Source: Albugo candida
Taxonomy: Eukaryota > Oomycota > Peronosporomycetes > Albuginales
Direction: 5' to 3'
Length of the DNA: 64,000 bases
Assembly: GCA_040437565.1 (NCBI GenBank)
Contig: JBDOQK010000055.1
Coordinates: 171,773-235,772 of the forward strand
Part shown: positions 12,264-24,900 of the stretch, piece after piece
How the letters are laid out: each line of letters begins with the position of its first letter
How positions within the stretch are numbered: the stretch's first letter is position 1
Translations under genes and position numbers: made by a program
Notes under the pieces: generated by a model
Databases searched by the model: none
The model's input: only the letters and a program-made list of their open reading frames with translations
What the model was told of the DNA's origin: nothing

Positions 12264-12391
12264 GATGGATCCGCTGGATCCGGATCTGGATCTGGATTTG
12301 AGAGTTGGATCCATTTGCCAGATCGATATGGATTTGGAGCTGGAGCTGAGAGTTGGGTCCAGTTGCTGAATGAATCACGAGCTAGATCCAT
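12264..12391. repeat. GGATCT/GGATTTGGA-type imperfect minisatellite
   Basis: The stretch is built of imperfect short units such as GGATCCGGATCTGGATCTGG and GGATTTGGAGCTGGAGCTGA, and both halves hold GAGAGTTGG(A/G)TCCA. No coding role is supported. Confidence 0.7.
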
Positions 12392-14658
12392 CTGCAGCCC
12401 TATATGCAGCTACTATCGGCACATTCAGTTTCTGCTTTCATTCCCCTAATTAGTGAACAATCTCGTTATTCTATAGGGGCGTGCATCTTTCGTCATTGAA
12501 GAAGGTATTGATTCACTTACTCTCTATGCAGGCATTTGGTAAAATAAGCTTATCAAATATCAGAGTTTATGGTACGGACTTGACCGTCATGAAGCGTATC
12601 TTCTTGATTTCCAAACTCCGCTCTATTTATTTGGCCATATGCATTTTTGCCGTGATGCTTCTTGAGCATAAAAGAAGACTGACGGATATCTTAAAACTGC
12701 AGGAGAAAATGCTGTGACTGCTGCAGTATACCTAAGAAATGATTGGTGCATCACTCGTCGTAATAAAAAACATTGAGAGCAGAATTTTCTTCTTACGTGA
12801 TTGGTATACTTTCAAGTAATGCATTCACAGATGAAATACATGTATATAATCGCTGCCTGCATGTTGCCAACACATATGCAGCAATATGCATACAGTGATA
12901 TTTCGTGATCATTCTACCCCTTTCATCTGATGCATTGGATTTCGCAGAAGCTCTTTTATAGTTAACTATCGTACTGAAGTGCTCTTATTATACTCAACTC
13001 AAGTACTTGAAGCAGTCTCCTTCTTTCGTCTAGCGCGAAAAAAATACACCTTTTATCAAGTTCCACGTCTTGTACATATGGCAGGCATTAGTCATACTTG
13101 CAAGCAAAGCATTTCATTAAAGGAATTTCGGGTATTTTCTCGTCAGCAGCTTCGAACTAAATGTGCAGTCTTTTCCGCTCAAATTGATGAAAAATTGCCT
13201 TGAATAATTATGGACTATGGATTTTTTCCTCGCAGCTTCTCTATCATTCCTTTAGTACCCGATTCTTACAATTCTTATTCATGCGTTGAAAGCAATTTCT
13301 TTAAATTGTTGATGGGACAAGGCTGAGTTCGTTCGCTATCTCGACAACCATTCTGCCAGTTTGTGTAAATTTGCGTACCTTGTCTGAAAATGCCAATCAC
13401 TCATCACTAAATACACATTCGTCCTTGTCTTGGCCCCGGTCTTTACTACTTCCTTTATGCCACGCAGAAAGAAATCAGTTGCAAGGTCGCCAATTCGAGC
13501 TTGTCTTCATGTTTTTGAGCTAGAAATGTTTTAGACTATAGTGTTGTGCTTAGACGTCATGTTTGTGAAAGACAAAGCTTAATGTCTGACACACAATCTC
13601 TGTTCTTTCAACCGCAAACACCTGGTCCAGTTATGATCACGTGTGCTTCTACTTGATCAAAACTCAAGCTTCTCTCTGTACAGCACTAAGCCCTCAAACT
13701 AAGGCACTCTTCAATCTAAGTTTGATATATATATATACGTGGACATGTGCACACGTTTAAACCACATAATAGTGTAACGAATCTCTTCGGCGCTGAAGCC
13801 TAGACATGAGTCTCGCTACAGCATTCTACAAGCTTTGTTTCAAATACTCTCGCAGTTTTGGGCTGCTCATGAATACTACTACAATGGTGCTCAAGGTAAT
13901 TCTTCAGTTGATCTGTGTGATTAGCTGTCATGCCCTCCCTGGTGCTATTTGAAAAAAAATATTTTAAGAAAAAAATTACAGTTAATTCTAATTTTTTTTA
14001 ATGATTTATTGGTTGTATTGCTTGCACATAGACGGATGGGACGTGCAGTATTTCTCAGAGATTGGTAATATGGCATTTTCAAATATTCAGACACTGTGGA
14101 GTACGTCAGCATATTATATCTGACAAAATGTTTCAGTGACGCTTGCCAGAATGAGATACCACTAAATCCGTTATCACGTACACATAAGGTAATCTTGGTA
14201 AACCTGAGCGAGTCGTTCCAAAAGCTGAAAGTTCAGCTCCTTTTCGATACCCATCTTATTTTACAAGCACTGCCAGGATATGTCGAGCTACGAACTCTTT
14301 TTTATCGCAATGTGGTTATAACATTGAGCACCACAAGCTCTTTAAATCTTCAGATAATTTGATTAATAAGCGCACATGATTACCACGTACTTTTCATGCG
14401 CGTTACTTTCGAATCACAAGTAACAACTGTGGCGCGTAATGCGAAATAAATAGCGAGCAAGTGCCGTGGGAAACTTATAGAGGAGAAAGCCAAGCATTAT
14501 ATGCGACTACTGCACGAGATGCATAACGGTTTCGGTGCAGTCGTTGAACGTAGACCGCAAAAATCTCTTCCAGTCTTACTGCCAGGAACAAGCGCTTCCT
14601 AAAACTACCGATCTGCGTTGTCGAATTAGCTTGCCTATAGTCACATTTTAATTAGAGG

Positions 14659-15596
14659 CTACTGAATTGACGACGTGACGAATCATGATTTTGTAAGAAT
14701 TGCTACACAGTTCACAATCTTTTCAATGCGATCATGTACTTCTTTTGTCACGAGTTCACTTATAAATCGTCTTGACTACTTTGCTGAGACCCTTCTCCGT
14801 TGCACGTGGTGGAATCCCTAATATAAGGTCACTCACCTATTTATAATTCGGAGAGCATTCATTATCCCTCATGCGAATTGCTACTGCTCTGACGCTGCCC
14901 GGTCTGATGTTATCGAGTCCTTATTCAGACCAGGTAAAACATCTGCTAGAAAACTCAAAGTACAATTTTTATGAGAGGATGGTAATATCCTTCTGTCCGT
15001 GTCTTGGAGAAGATGTCCAAGCTACATTACCGCTGTGTCTACCAGTTACCACTAAGGATGCAGGCAAAAAAGAGGTGNNNNNNNNNNNNNNNNNNNNNNN
15101 NNNNNNNNNNNNNNNNNNNNNNNNNNNNNNNNNNNNNNNNNNNNNNNNNNNNNNNNNNNNNNNNNNNNNNNNNNNNNCTACTGAATTGACGACGTGACGA
15201 ATCATGATTTTGTAAGAATTGCTACACAGTTCACAATCTTTTCAATGCGATCATGTACTTCTTTTGTCACGAGTTCACTTATAAATCGTCTTGACTACTT
15301 TGCTGAGACCCTTCTCCGTTGCACGTGGTGGAATCCCTAATATAAGGTCACTCACCTATTTATAATTCGGAGAGCATTCATTATCCCTCATGCGAATTGC
15401 TACTGCTCTGACGCTGCCCGGTCTGATGTTATCGAGTCCTTATTCAGACCAGGTAAAACATCTGCTAGAAAACTCAAAGTACAATTTTTATGAGAGGATG
15501 GTAATATCCTTCTGTCCGTGTCTTGGAGAAGATGTCCAAGCTACATTACCGCTGTGTCTACCAGTTACCACTAAGGATGCAGGCAAAAAAGAGGTG
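14659..15596. repeat. Gap-flanking direct duplication (419 bp) at the 5' end of the chitobiase gene
   Basis: 14659-15077 recurs as 15178-15596 around the N gap 15078-15177. The first copy contains a second apparent start and first exon of the chitobiase gene (14871-15077). It should not be annotated as a separate truncated gene unless long reads show a real duplication. Confidence 0.8.
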
Positions 15597-16847
15597 TTTG
15601 CCTTTTCTCCAGCGGACAATAAAAAGTGGCGACATTATGACTGGGATCAGGTGATTTCCGTCTATGCATTCTGCTGAGGGAAATGCAGACTTTCAATTGT
15701 GTATGCAGGTAACCACAATCGCCTGGAAGGAAGACAAAGAACTTTTGTGCCATGCGCATAAGAAAGGAGTCAAAATTGTTGTTCATTCAGATTTTGAACA
15801 CTTTGACGACATTTGCATCGAAGGCGCGCGACGAAAGTGGATTATGGTACGACTCCATTCATGATCGAAAATTGATTGCTAAAGATAGAAGTGGTAGAAA
15901 GCATATAAGAAGATTGTGACCAATTACGCAGACGGCTTGAACTTTGATATCGAGAAACCGAGTTTTGGCAAACAATCTCATTGTTATGCCTTACTGTTGC
16001 AAGAACTCCGCGCTGTCTTACAAACGAAAGAGTTTACAAAACATGCACAAGTAAGGAGCGGTTGTCTCTCCTGTTAGTAGAAAGCTAACAATTGCCGTAT
16101 AGATCAGCGTCGATGTTCCATGGTCCCCACACGGAATCGACGATCGCTACTACGAGTGGAACGCACTGGCTGATGCAGCAGATTTTCTCTTTGTGATGTC
16201 GGTAAGGCCTTGACAAGGAGACAATACGTTTTCTCATATTCGCATCCTTGCAACATATAGTACGATATGCGAAGCCAGATATATTACCAGTGTATTGCTG
16301 GCGCTAATTCACCGTTGGCATTGGTCAAGAAAGGCTTGGAAGAATATCTGGTGGGGTACAATATCGCACCGGAGAAACTTGTACTTGGATTACCATGGTA
16401 TGCTTATGATTACAAGTGTCAAAAATACTCGAGCGCATTAGACATTTGTCAACTAAAGCACGTAAGTCGAAAACTCGATGATGGTTCTAGAAACCCGGAC
16501 TATTGGGTATTTGTCAGATTGGATTTGTCGGCGCACCATGCAGTGACGCAGCAGGAAGGCAAGTGGACTACGGAGATATCAAGGCTCGTGCAGCTGCTAA
16601 TCCAGCGCTCTATACCAGCCATTGGGATGGCTTGTCTGATACACCTTATTACACATATTCAGCTTTGGAAAATCCGGACGAAAAGGGCCAAATATGGTTT
16701 GAGGACGCTCGTAGTTTAAGTCGAAAGTACGCGCTAGTGCGGGAATTGGGCTTAAGAGGTGGAGGAATGTGGCACGCAGATACTCTAGCGTACGGAAAAG
16801 ATGCAGAATCAGAAAACATTTGGAATTCTTTCAAAGCAATGAACTAG
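15390..16847 (+). CDS. Di-N-acetylchitobiase-like GH18 glycosidase
   Basis: The spliced product resembles animal lysosomal chitobiase (CTBS), a family 18 enzyme that trims the reducing-end GlcNAc from chitobiose cores during glycoprotein breakdown. Six exons fit: 15390-15650, 15709-15846, 15898-16050, 16103-16201, 16261-16461 and 16518-16847. All introns are phase 0 (51-59 bp) and the total is 393 aa, close to the ~385 aa of human CTBS. Visible hallmarks are CPC near the mature N-terminus, the catalytic DGLNFDIE (DxxDxE class, at about 15933), DFLFVMSYD, LGLPWYAYDY, GAPCSDAAGRQ and, near the end, RGGGMWHAD. The N-terminus MRIATALTLPGLMLSS may be a signal peptide, suggesting a secretory or vacuolar enzyme. 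The family match is firm. Substrate is inferred from the family. Confidence 0.9.
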
Positions 16848-19800
16848 AGTGGTTCTGAGAGGCACTTGGGTGCTATTCTTTCTACGAATTGTGTTGTCAA
16901 GATAATATAGCGTAAAGATAAATAGTGGCATTAGCAATTTCGCAATCAGACCACTTGATGTATGTATGTAAAATTGATGATTGTGGTCTTGTGCCAACAT
17001 TTGTCTACTTTTCATCGCGTTTGATGCTGAGATTGTCGCCATATTACTTTATTACATTATAACGGCCGCCACACTACCTGTGTAGAAGCGGATGGATCAA
17101 TATTTCTCTTGATGGTCCGACATGCGCACTGAAAGCCAATATTTTATCGACGGTGGAATGCATTCTTGACTCTTTCGTTGCCGCCTTAATAACCTGCATC
17201 ATGGTCGCGTATTGGACTATACGTGTGACATCAAACACATTTGCCTGCAATAAATGCACAACGGGCTACCGCAGGGCATCAGCACACTGAAGATTTCAGC
17301 CTGGCGCATTCAGAATTGACTTCTAGCCAGCTGAATTGATGAAGCTTGCGGTTAGCCTCCTAATAGCTTCCCCACTCTGCTCAAGATACTGAGAGATCAA
17401 AGCCAGTATGATAGATCTTTACTGCTCCTACTTCCTTTGGAATGGTTCCCAATAAAGTATGAACATACATACTTCTATTCGTTCCTAAGTGGACAGTTGA
17501 GGCCGATGGAATTATCCTGCAAACTCATTATCATGGATCGCGAAAGTTGAAATCAATGCTGACCGAAAGCGTTATAGCATGGAATTGTCACTTATAAGGA
17601 TTTGAAAAAAGCGTTCCCGACAAATAAGATCCATCGAAAAGGAGCGAGTATACCAAAAGGTATAGAACGACGCAAGCAATTTGGCGCGTAATCGATGTTA
17701 CAAAAACTCTTTTCTCATCTTGCTGATGCAGCCAACAGCATATCCTCTCACAATAAGCCGATAACATGCGTGCAGAGAAATTCCTGACATTGCAATTGAT
17801 GCTAGAATGAGTACGATCAAGTAGGATGTAGGCTAAATTCAGAAGTGAATATAAAAGCCTTTTATCTGCTACTCCGCGAAAATTTGCAGCCACTACTACA
17901 TGTTTGCCATACTCAGTAGCTGCCGAGATTCACTACATTGAAGCTACAAGAAGCGATTCACGTCACCCTTCAGTGAAGCGGCATGTGGAAGAGGGTCGAA
18001 TAAACTTAGAGAATGAGAAAGAAGTGAATATAGCGTGGAACGCATCGTCCTTAGGAACGAAGAGAAGTGGAATATGGTAATACAGGTGGTTGCCAATTAT
18101 ATTGGTGTATCTTTGCGGATTCTAGTCAAATGGACATAGCGTTCGTGACTCTAAGATCAGTGATGGGAAAGTGGATGTTGCGCAGCTTGAATATGCTTTT
18201 CCGAATGAGTTTATAATAGTGGAAAGTATAAGCGAACGTTATTATTGCGCACTGCTAATTGCGGGTGATATCGCGATACTTCCTCGCACAGCGATTCAGG
18301 GATTGGGACAGAAGTACTTACATAATTGTAGCACAGCGCGTTGTACATGTTATAATACGGCCACCGCACTCGCGTGAACGCAACACGGTCGAATAAACGT
18401 CAGAACACGGCGTCAGCGTTAGCAGAAGGAATGTTGACAGAACAAAGAAAATTTCAAAAGAGTAGTCTCACGCTTATGTGATGATCTGATTTTTGAAATT
18501 CACGTATCTTAAACGAGCGATGCGTTGTACTGACTCACATGAGAAGGTTCGAGAATCACTGGCAGTTGACTCGTTGAGAGGCATTTTCACGGAGCGGATA
18601 GTTTTACTTTAGTCTACAGGCGCTACAGCTTAATCGCCTTAGCATTGCAAGCTCCCATTACCTTTTGAAACCTTTCAAGCGCTATCTCAACCATCCCAAT
18701 CCTCACCACCTAGAGAATGTTATTCTTTATGTGTATAATGTTTCTAATATTCCTTTGGTAGCAGCCAGGTTACTAAAACGCCTCCAGAAAGTCAAAGTCT
18801 GATTACGCTTTCTTTATACAGATAAATGTCGTCGAGCTAGAGCCAAACGCCGCGACAATAGCTGGAATTAATGGATCCTGATACAGGAATGTCTCTTCTT
18901 ATCGAAATAACCAGTATGCTCTACAGGTGCATAGCTTCGGCCTTCCTTTCCCGATCAAGCAAAGGGAAATGCATTTCCTTCGCCTAATCATTGCATGCAA
19001 GAATACATTATTCCCTCATCGCAATCTGTAGAATAACACACGAATTGATGCATGGCGATATTTGACCAGGTGAGTTTAGACACTTGACGAGTGCTCTCAA
19101 TCAAGCTTAAGCCTGTCCTGGAATACCACAACTCTTTGTATATGTTGGCATCGACCGCAATAAAGTACTCATCCATTTGACCTTCAAAATATCTTATTTT
19201 GATTCATCTCCCTTTAGACAACCTCATCTAGCCGTATTTATTACCGCAAAGATAGCTCTGCGGCTTCTGCTCCAACCTGCAATTGTGTAGCCTCACCAAT
19301 CGATCGATCATGTCACTTTGCAAAAAGATCCAGCGTCCCTATTATTTACTTTTTTAGCTCATGCATTGCTTGATCCTTCTTCTGTATAATAAAGGGAATC
19401 ACGGTCTTTTTTAGGCACAGAATATAACGATAGCGAGCGAGCTTCCAGCGGTCGCCTCATGGTATATGACGTCTGGTATTCTTTATCCTGAAATTTTAAG
19501 CCTTGACACGACCTTCCATTAAAAGCTTTCATCCAGCATTTCCTGCACTTCTAGAAGTATTCATTTTTTGAAATGCATTCTCGGAAAAACTTTCCTGTAC
19601 CGCGAGCGGCGCACAGCAAACTACTGAAAGCTTAGGCTTTCTGAAATGTTTGAAATTTGAATACGGCTCCGACTTACTTGGGTGCTGATACGAGTCAACC
19701 TATACAGCTACTATTTCTTGCTGAAATTACTATACAAGCGTAACTCTCCGGAAAAACCATACCCTGCTTGCTGGCGCTTTTAAGCGTCAACCGAAGAGAA

Positions 19801-20178
19801 CACTAACTCAACCGATGGTGCCATCATACTCAACTGCCCCAGCACACTAGTCGACTCATGGATCAAGCCAGCCCAATAGCAGTTTTTCAATGAACAACAT
19901 CTCTTCCTTGGACTTATCAGCTTGTGAAAGTCAACCAATATCCCCCGAGCGACCACCCGCAAATGTCCGATGCAATCTTGATGCTGAACTGTGGAATAAA
20001 TGCTGCATTTAGTTCCAGCCAATCGCCTGTGTCGATCTTAGTGAATAATATTAGATGCGTGCCTTATGATCAGTCTCGACCAATTGTGCACTATGTATAT
20101 TGTATAGTGAAACCACCAGCAGCATCTCATCGCTGACTGGCCTATGTCGATCTGGACTCGGTGATTTGCACCCAATCA
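16848..20178. other. Intergenic stretch, nothing recognised
   Basis: Short ORFs on both strands (for example 17588-17893 minus, 18171-18377 plus, 19780-20022 minus) show no domain, repeat or splice pattern that I can support. Confidence 0.5.
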
Positions 20179-20191
20179 TCATTTCCCATTT
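20179..20191 (+). promoter_or_regulatory. Oomycete Inr/FPR-type core promoter of LCB2
   Basis: TCATTTCCCATTT matches the oomycete initiator plus flanking promoter region (consensus TCATTYYNCAWTTT), starting 36 nt before the LCB2 ATG. The same motif class lies 36-37 nt before two other starts in this window (40052 and 51414). Transcription is expected to start within it, giving a very short 5' UTR. Confidence 0.7.
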
Positions 20192-20214
20192 CTCAGGCAC
20201 CAAAATACACCAAA

Positions 20215-21663
20215 ATGGATCGTGTACCGTGGACTGCCGCGATGTTTTGCTACATTCAAATCGCTATTTTACTGACTATTGGACATATACGAGACTTCTT
20301 TGGACGTTTATCTGGTTCTTCTCGTTATAAGAGCGCTGTCACTAAGCCTGGTTTTGCGAAATTACTGTTAGCCTGGGAGAATTTTTATACGAATCGCATC
20401 TATCATCGCGGTCAAGATGTCTTTAATCGACCAGTTGCGAATGCGCCCGGAGCGTATATTGACGTCATCGAGCGCTATTCAAACGACGGCAACCGAACGC
20501 TACAAAATAAAGCCGGATGTGTGAAAAAATGCGTCAATTTGGGTTCGTACAATTATCTCGGATTCGCCGATGACTGGATGAGTACCTGCAGTAAAGATGT
20601 CTTCCAAACAGTCCAGCGCTTTGGATTAGCGTCTTTATCATCGGCTATGGAATTTGGTACAACTACAATTCATCGTGAGCTTGAAGAGGAATTTGCAAAG
20701 TTTATTGGTAAACCTGCAGCACTTGTGTATAACATGGGATTTGCCACGAACGCTACCACCATTCCCGCGTTGATGAGTAAAGGGAGCTTGATCGTCAGTG
20801 ACAGCTTGAATCACAGCTCAATAGTCAATGGAGCAAGAGCCTCGGGGGCACACGTGGTGGTATTCCGTCATAACGATGCCAAACATCTTGAGCATACACT
20901 ACGCATGAAAATTGCCCAAGGACAACCACGCACACATCGAGCCTGGAAGAAAATCATGGTCATGGTCGAAGGTATTTATTCTATGGAAGGTGAAATTGTA
21001 CATCTACGCGATATCGTTGATGTTGTCAAGAAGTACAAAGCGTACATATACGTCGATGAAGCTCATAGTATCGGGGCTCTTGGGCGTACTGGACGAGGGA
21101 TCTGTGAATACGCTGGAGTAGACCCCAATGAGATTGATATATTAATGGGGACCTTCACCAAAAGCTTTGGTGGAATGGGAGGATACATCGCCGCATCCGA
21201 AGAGATTATTTCGTACATTCGCACTGCAAGCGCTGGATCTGTGTATGCCGCGAGTCTATCACCTGTGGTCGCACAGCAGGTTCTGACATCGCTGAAAATC
21301 ATTATGGGTACTGATGGAAGCGATTACGGAAGAAAGAAACTCGATGCTCTCCGTGAAAACAGCAATTATTTCCGCCAACAGCTCATGAACATGGGTGTGG
21401 TCACTTTGGGAAATTTCGATTCTCCAGTGATTCCAGTAATGCTGTTCTGTTTATCAAAAATTCCAGAATTCTCACGCCAATGCTTGGAACGTAATTTGGC
21501 TGTTGTTACAGTGGGTTTCCCAGCGACACCACTTTTACTGTCCCGAGTTCGCTTTTGCATTTCGGCAGCTCATACCAAAGAAGATCTTGACAAAGCTCTG
21601 AAACAAATTGAAGAAGTCAGCAGTAACTGCAATATCCGATACTTGAAGAGCTGCATGGGCTAA
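20215..21663 (+). CDS. LCB2: Serine palmitoyltransferase subunit 2 (LCB2)
   Basis: An intron-free gene of 482 aa. The enzyme joins L-serine and palmitoyl-CoA, the first and committed step of sphingolipid synthesis in the ER membrane, as a heterodimer with LCB1. Seen in the protein: an N-terminal hydrophobic segment (about residues 7-28), a fold-type I PLP-enzyme core with NLGSYNYLG, the DEAHSIGALGRTGRG block, and GTFTKSFGGMGG containing the lysine that forms the Schiff base with PLP, which marks the catalytic LCB2 subunit. Length fits the family (~480-560 aa). The ATG at 20215 is chosen over an in-frame upstream codon because the core promoter ends 24 nt before it. No lesions were seen. Confidence 0.95.
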   Translation: MDRVPWTAAMFCYIQIAILLTIGHIRDFFGRLSGSSRYKSAVTKPGFAKLLLAWENFYTNRIYHRGQDVFNRPVANAPGAYIDVIERYSNDGNRTLQNKAGCVKKCVNLGSYNYLGFADDWMSTCSKDVFQTVQRFGLASLSSAMEFGTTTIHRELEEEFAKFIGKPAALVYNMGFATNATTIPALMSKGSLIVSDSLNHSSIVNGARASGAHVVVFRHNDAKHLEHTLRMKIAQGQPRTHRAWKKIMVMVEGIYSMEGEIVHLRDIVDVVKKYKAYIYVDEAHSIGALGRTGRGICEYAGVDPNEIDILMGTFTKSFGGMGGYIAASEEIISYIRTASAGSVYAASLSPVVAQQVLTSLKIIMGTDGSDYGRKKLDALRENSNYFRQQLMNMGVVTLGNFDSPVIPVMLFCLSKIPEFSRQCLERNLAVVTVGFPATPLLLSRVRFCISAAHTKEDLDKALKQIEEVSSNCNIRYLKSCMG

Positions 21664-21945
21664 GTTACTACTGCTATAAGCCAGAACTTCAAAAAAGAGG
21701 CACTTTCATTTGTATCGCAGGAACTTTCGAATTGACTCCTGCTTTTTCTCCGTGTCCTTGAAATACCAATGTAATGACTTCATTGTCTTGCTTTCTTGAT
21801 CCTTTTGTTATGCTTTCATTTCTGCAGCGCGCTAAAAGAGCCATCCAAGAACCTTTATCTTTCGATACACTATGGTATTTTATCGTTGCAGCAGTTGCTC
21901 AACTGGACGTAAAAGCACTTCAACTTCAGCTTGTCGATTGCTGCA

Positions 21946-24900
21946 ATGGCGGAAGAAGAGGATATGATCATTCTGTCGTTTTTTTTTCAAAATAAAAAGG
22001 TAGGATGGGCAATTTACGATGTTACAACGACACATTTGAAGATCCTCGAAACACACTGCGCTTCCGTCGACGCAATGAAAGAGCTCATTGAACGAGTTAT
22101 CAACCAATTCGGCATATCTTTACTACTGATTTCATCGCGAATCGAGACTTCAGTTGGGATAATATCGTGGCTACAGCAATATAACGATCAAAACCAAACT
22201 CAGATTCAGTCGCGTATCGTAAAGGTAAGAGTAACCTATCCACCCGGTACACGATGATGACATTTGGCTTACAGCATTCAGGTAACGTGACGAGGTTTAA
22301 AACCCATAAATTAGAGAATAAATTTCAAATTCCATTGAAGATTTCGATTTTGAGAAAGCTTGTCGACAATTAAAAAAAGTGCGCATATCATCGACCAGGT
22401 ACGTGACTAAAATTGTAGCAGTCAGAAGCTCATTGAACCTGCAAGTCTGGAGGAGCATGATGCTTCTGCGTACTTTGATTACGAGCATAGTTATTTAATT
22501 CGCGCAACAGGAGGTTGTACACTCTTCAGCGAGAACATAAGAAATTGGCTGAATTACTTTCCTCACAAATATTACAGCGTTGCTTTTTAATTTGTCAACT
22601 GAAAAGGTACGCAATCAATCACATCAGGTATGAATATAACATGTATCTGAGATTGGACAACAACTGGATGAAGTGCATACATTGAAGCTGAGTGCAATCA
22701 CGAGAATATCTATGAAAGGAATGATGTACATCGATGCGAGGACGCTANNNNNNNNNNNNNNNNNNNNNNNNNNNNNNNNNNNNNNNNNNNNNNNNNNNNN
22801 NNNNNNNNNNNNNNNNNNNNNNNNNNNNNNNNNNNNNNNNNNNNNNNATTGAACCTGCAAGTCTGGAGGAGCATGATGCTTCTGCGTACTTTGATTACGA
22901 GCATAGTTATTTAATTCGCGCAACAGGAGGTTGTACACTCTTCAGCGAGAACATAAGAAATTGGCTGAATTACTTTCCTCACAAATATTACAGCGTTGCT
23001 TTTTAATTTGTCAACTGAAAAGGTACGCAATCAATCACATCAGGTATGAATATAACATGTATCTGAGATTGGACAACAACTGGATGAAGTGCATACATTG
23101 AAGCTGAGTGCAATCACGAGAATATCTATGAAAGGAATGATGTACATCGATGCGAGGACGCTAACATCACTGCAAATATTATGCAACGTACAATTTGTTC
23201 AAGTCTCATCGTTCATCCCCTCTCACATGTCACGTTCTTAGGAGCAACATCCGTCGTTGGCTAAGGTTTCAGCGTTTCTATATTTCATCAATCCATCCAT
23301 ATCTATTCATATTTTATTTTTAGGGAATAGGAAGATCGAAGTCGGGGCTTACGTACAAACCGCATAATTAATTTACCATATTACAAAAACCATCGTAGCT
23401 CAGTTTCTCGTCTGGCTGATAGATTATATGGCTTGCTCAATCGAACTATCACGTCAAGAGGGTCTAAAATGCTGAGAAGCTGGATGTTGGCTCCTTTAAC
23501 GGACCCAAATGAAATCAATCATCGTCTAGATACAGTGCAATTTTTTTCGGATCAGTCCAATGAAGCAACCAGAGCAAACTTGGTAAGAGAGTACCTCTTT
23601 AGGACAGCAGACAAGCGGCTGATCCAAATCACCACAAGGTCGATCAGCTGAAGCGATTTCGCGATATTAGCGCTATCTTTCTCAAAATACGTCAACGCTC
23701 GGCTTCAGCACGAGATTGGTGCAATCTGTATCGATCGATCATATCATTTATGTCTTCAAGGTGATTCAATTCGTCGCTTGTGGGGTAAAAATGTCTCATT
23801 TGCTCGGCTATGATGCAGATCATATATCCAGGAAATCGTGCAGTCGTGGGATTCATCAACTATTTTGCTTTTTCAGCAATTTTCAGATGAAACCGGTGGA
23901 TCCCAAATCAGTAATCTATTGGGTAACATCATTGATGTGGAGGAATCGTCAGCATCCGATAGCATCGTCATCCACGAAGGAGTATCAGAGCAATTGGACG
24001 ATGCACGTAATCAATACAACCATTTAGACAATGTATTTGCATACTTTGATATCCATATCAAATGAACGGTTGTGATCTGCAGGTGTTGTCAGAAGTAGCG
24101 TATCAGATCTGTGAAAGAAGTCCAAGTTTGAGAGGGATAACAGTGCAATACATTCCTCAAGTTGGCTACGTGATCTGCTGCGACTCTCCAACAGTACTGC
24201 CCGACTTTGTATTCCAGTTCCAAGAAGATGACAACACCTTCTACTATAAAGTCGTGCACACGTCTGCTAATAAATACATGCCATAAGGCACTCATGATGT
24301 ATCTTCGTAGGATGAGTGCTGCCGAGATCTGGATGAAAGTATTGGGGATATTTTTGGTAAATATGAATGGCTTTGTCAATTATGTCGACAATTCACGTTG
24401 CACAATTAGGTCACATTCAAGATATGCAACGAGGTTTGCACCTATTCCAATCAATTCATGAAGCATGTATCTTCAATAGGCAATTTGCCCGTTTTAGCTC
24501 TGCTTGAACAGCTTACAATCACACTCATCCCTCACGAATGCAGTATACACAGTACGAAGATACAGATCATTGGAATTCATCACTCTAACATTGATGCAGA
24601 GATGTGCGAATTGATGGGATTTTTGGATGTTTACATGGCACTCGCCGAGTGCGCGAGAAACTCCAGCTTTATTCGGTCTTGCAAAACAAGCCACTTCTTC
24701 ATCTTTTCAATGCGTACTGAGAGAGAAACTGATAGACCGAGAGTACATGAAGAAATCTCGATAAGCGTTAAGCAGGCCCGACATCCTCTACAGGAACTAG
24801 TAGTTGAGCAATTTATTCCCAATGACATCACCTTGGTGGATGGAAGAAAAACGATGCTCGTCAACATCATTACTGGACATAACGGTTCAGGTAGAAAAAA

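Larger units (their letters stand above)
10551..14658. other. Gene-poor stretch around a SINE and a minisatellite
   Basis: Apart from the SINE (10722-10968) and the GGATCT-type repeat (about 12264-12391) nothing recognisable is present. Short ORFs such as 11821-12033, 12979-13203 and 14096-14362 show no known domain. A short TA run lies near 13722-13735. Confidence 0.45.

Noticed and set aside
14871-15077. Separate truncated chitobiase gene before the gap
   Set aside because: It is the left copy of a gap-flanking duplication and ends exactly at the N run; treated as an assembly artefact.
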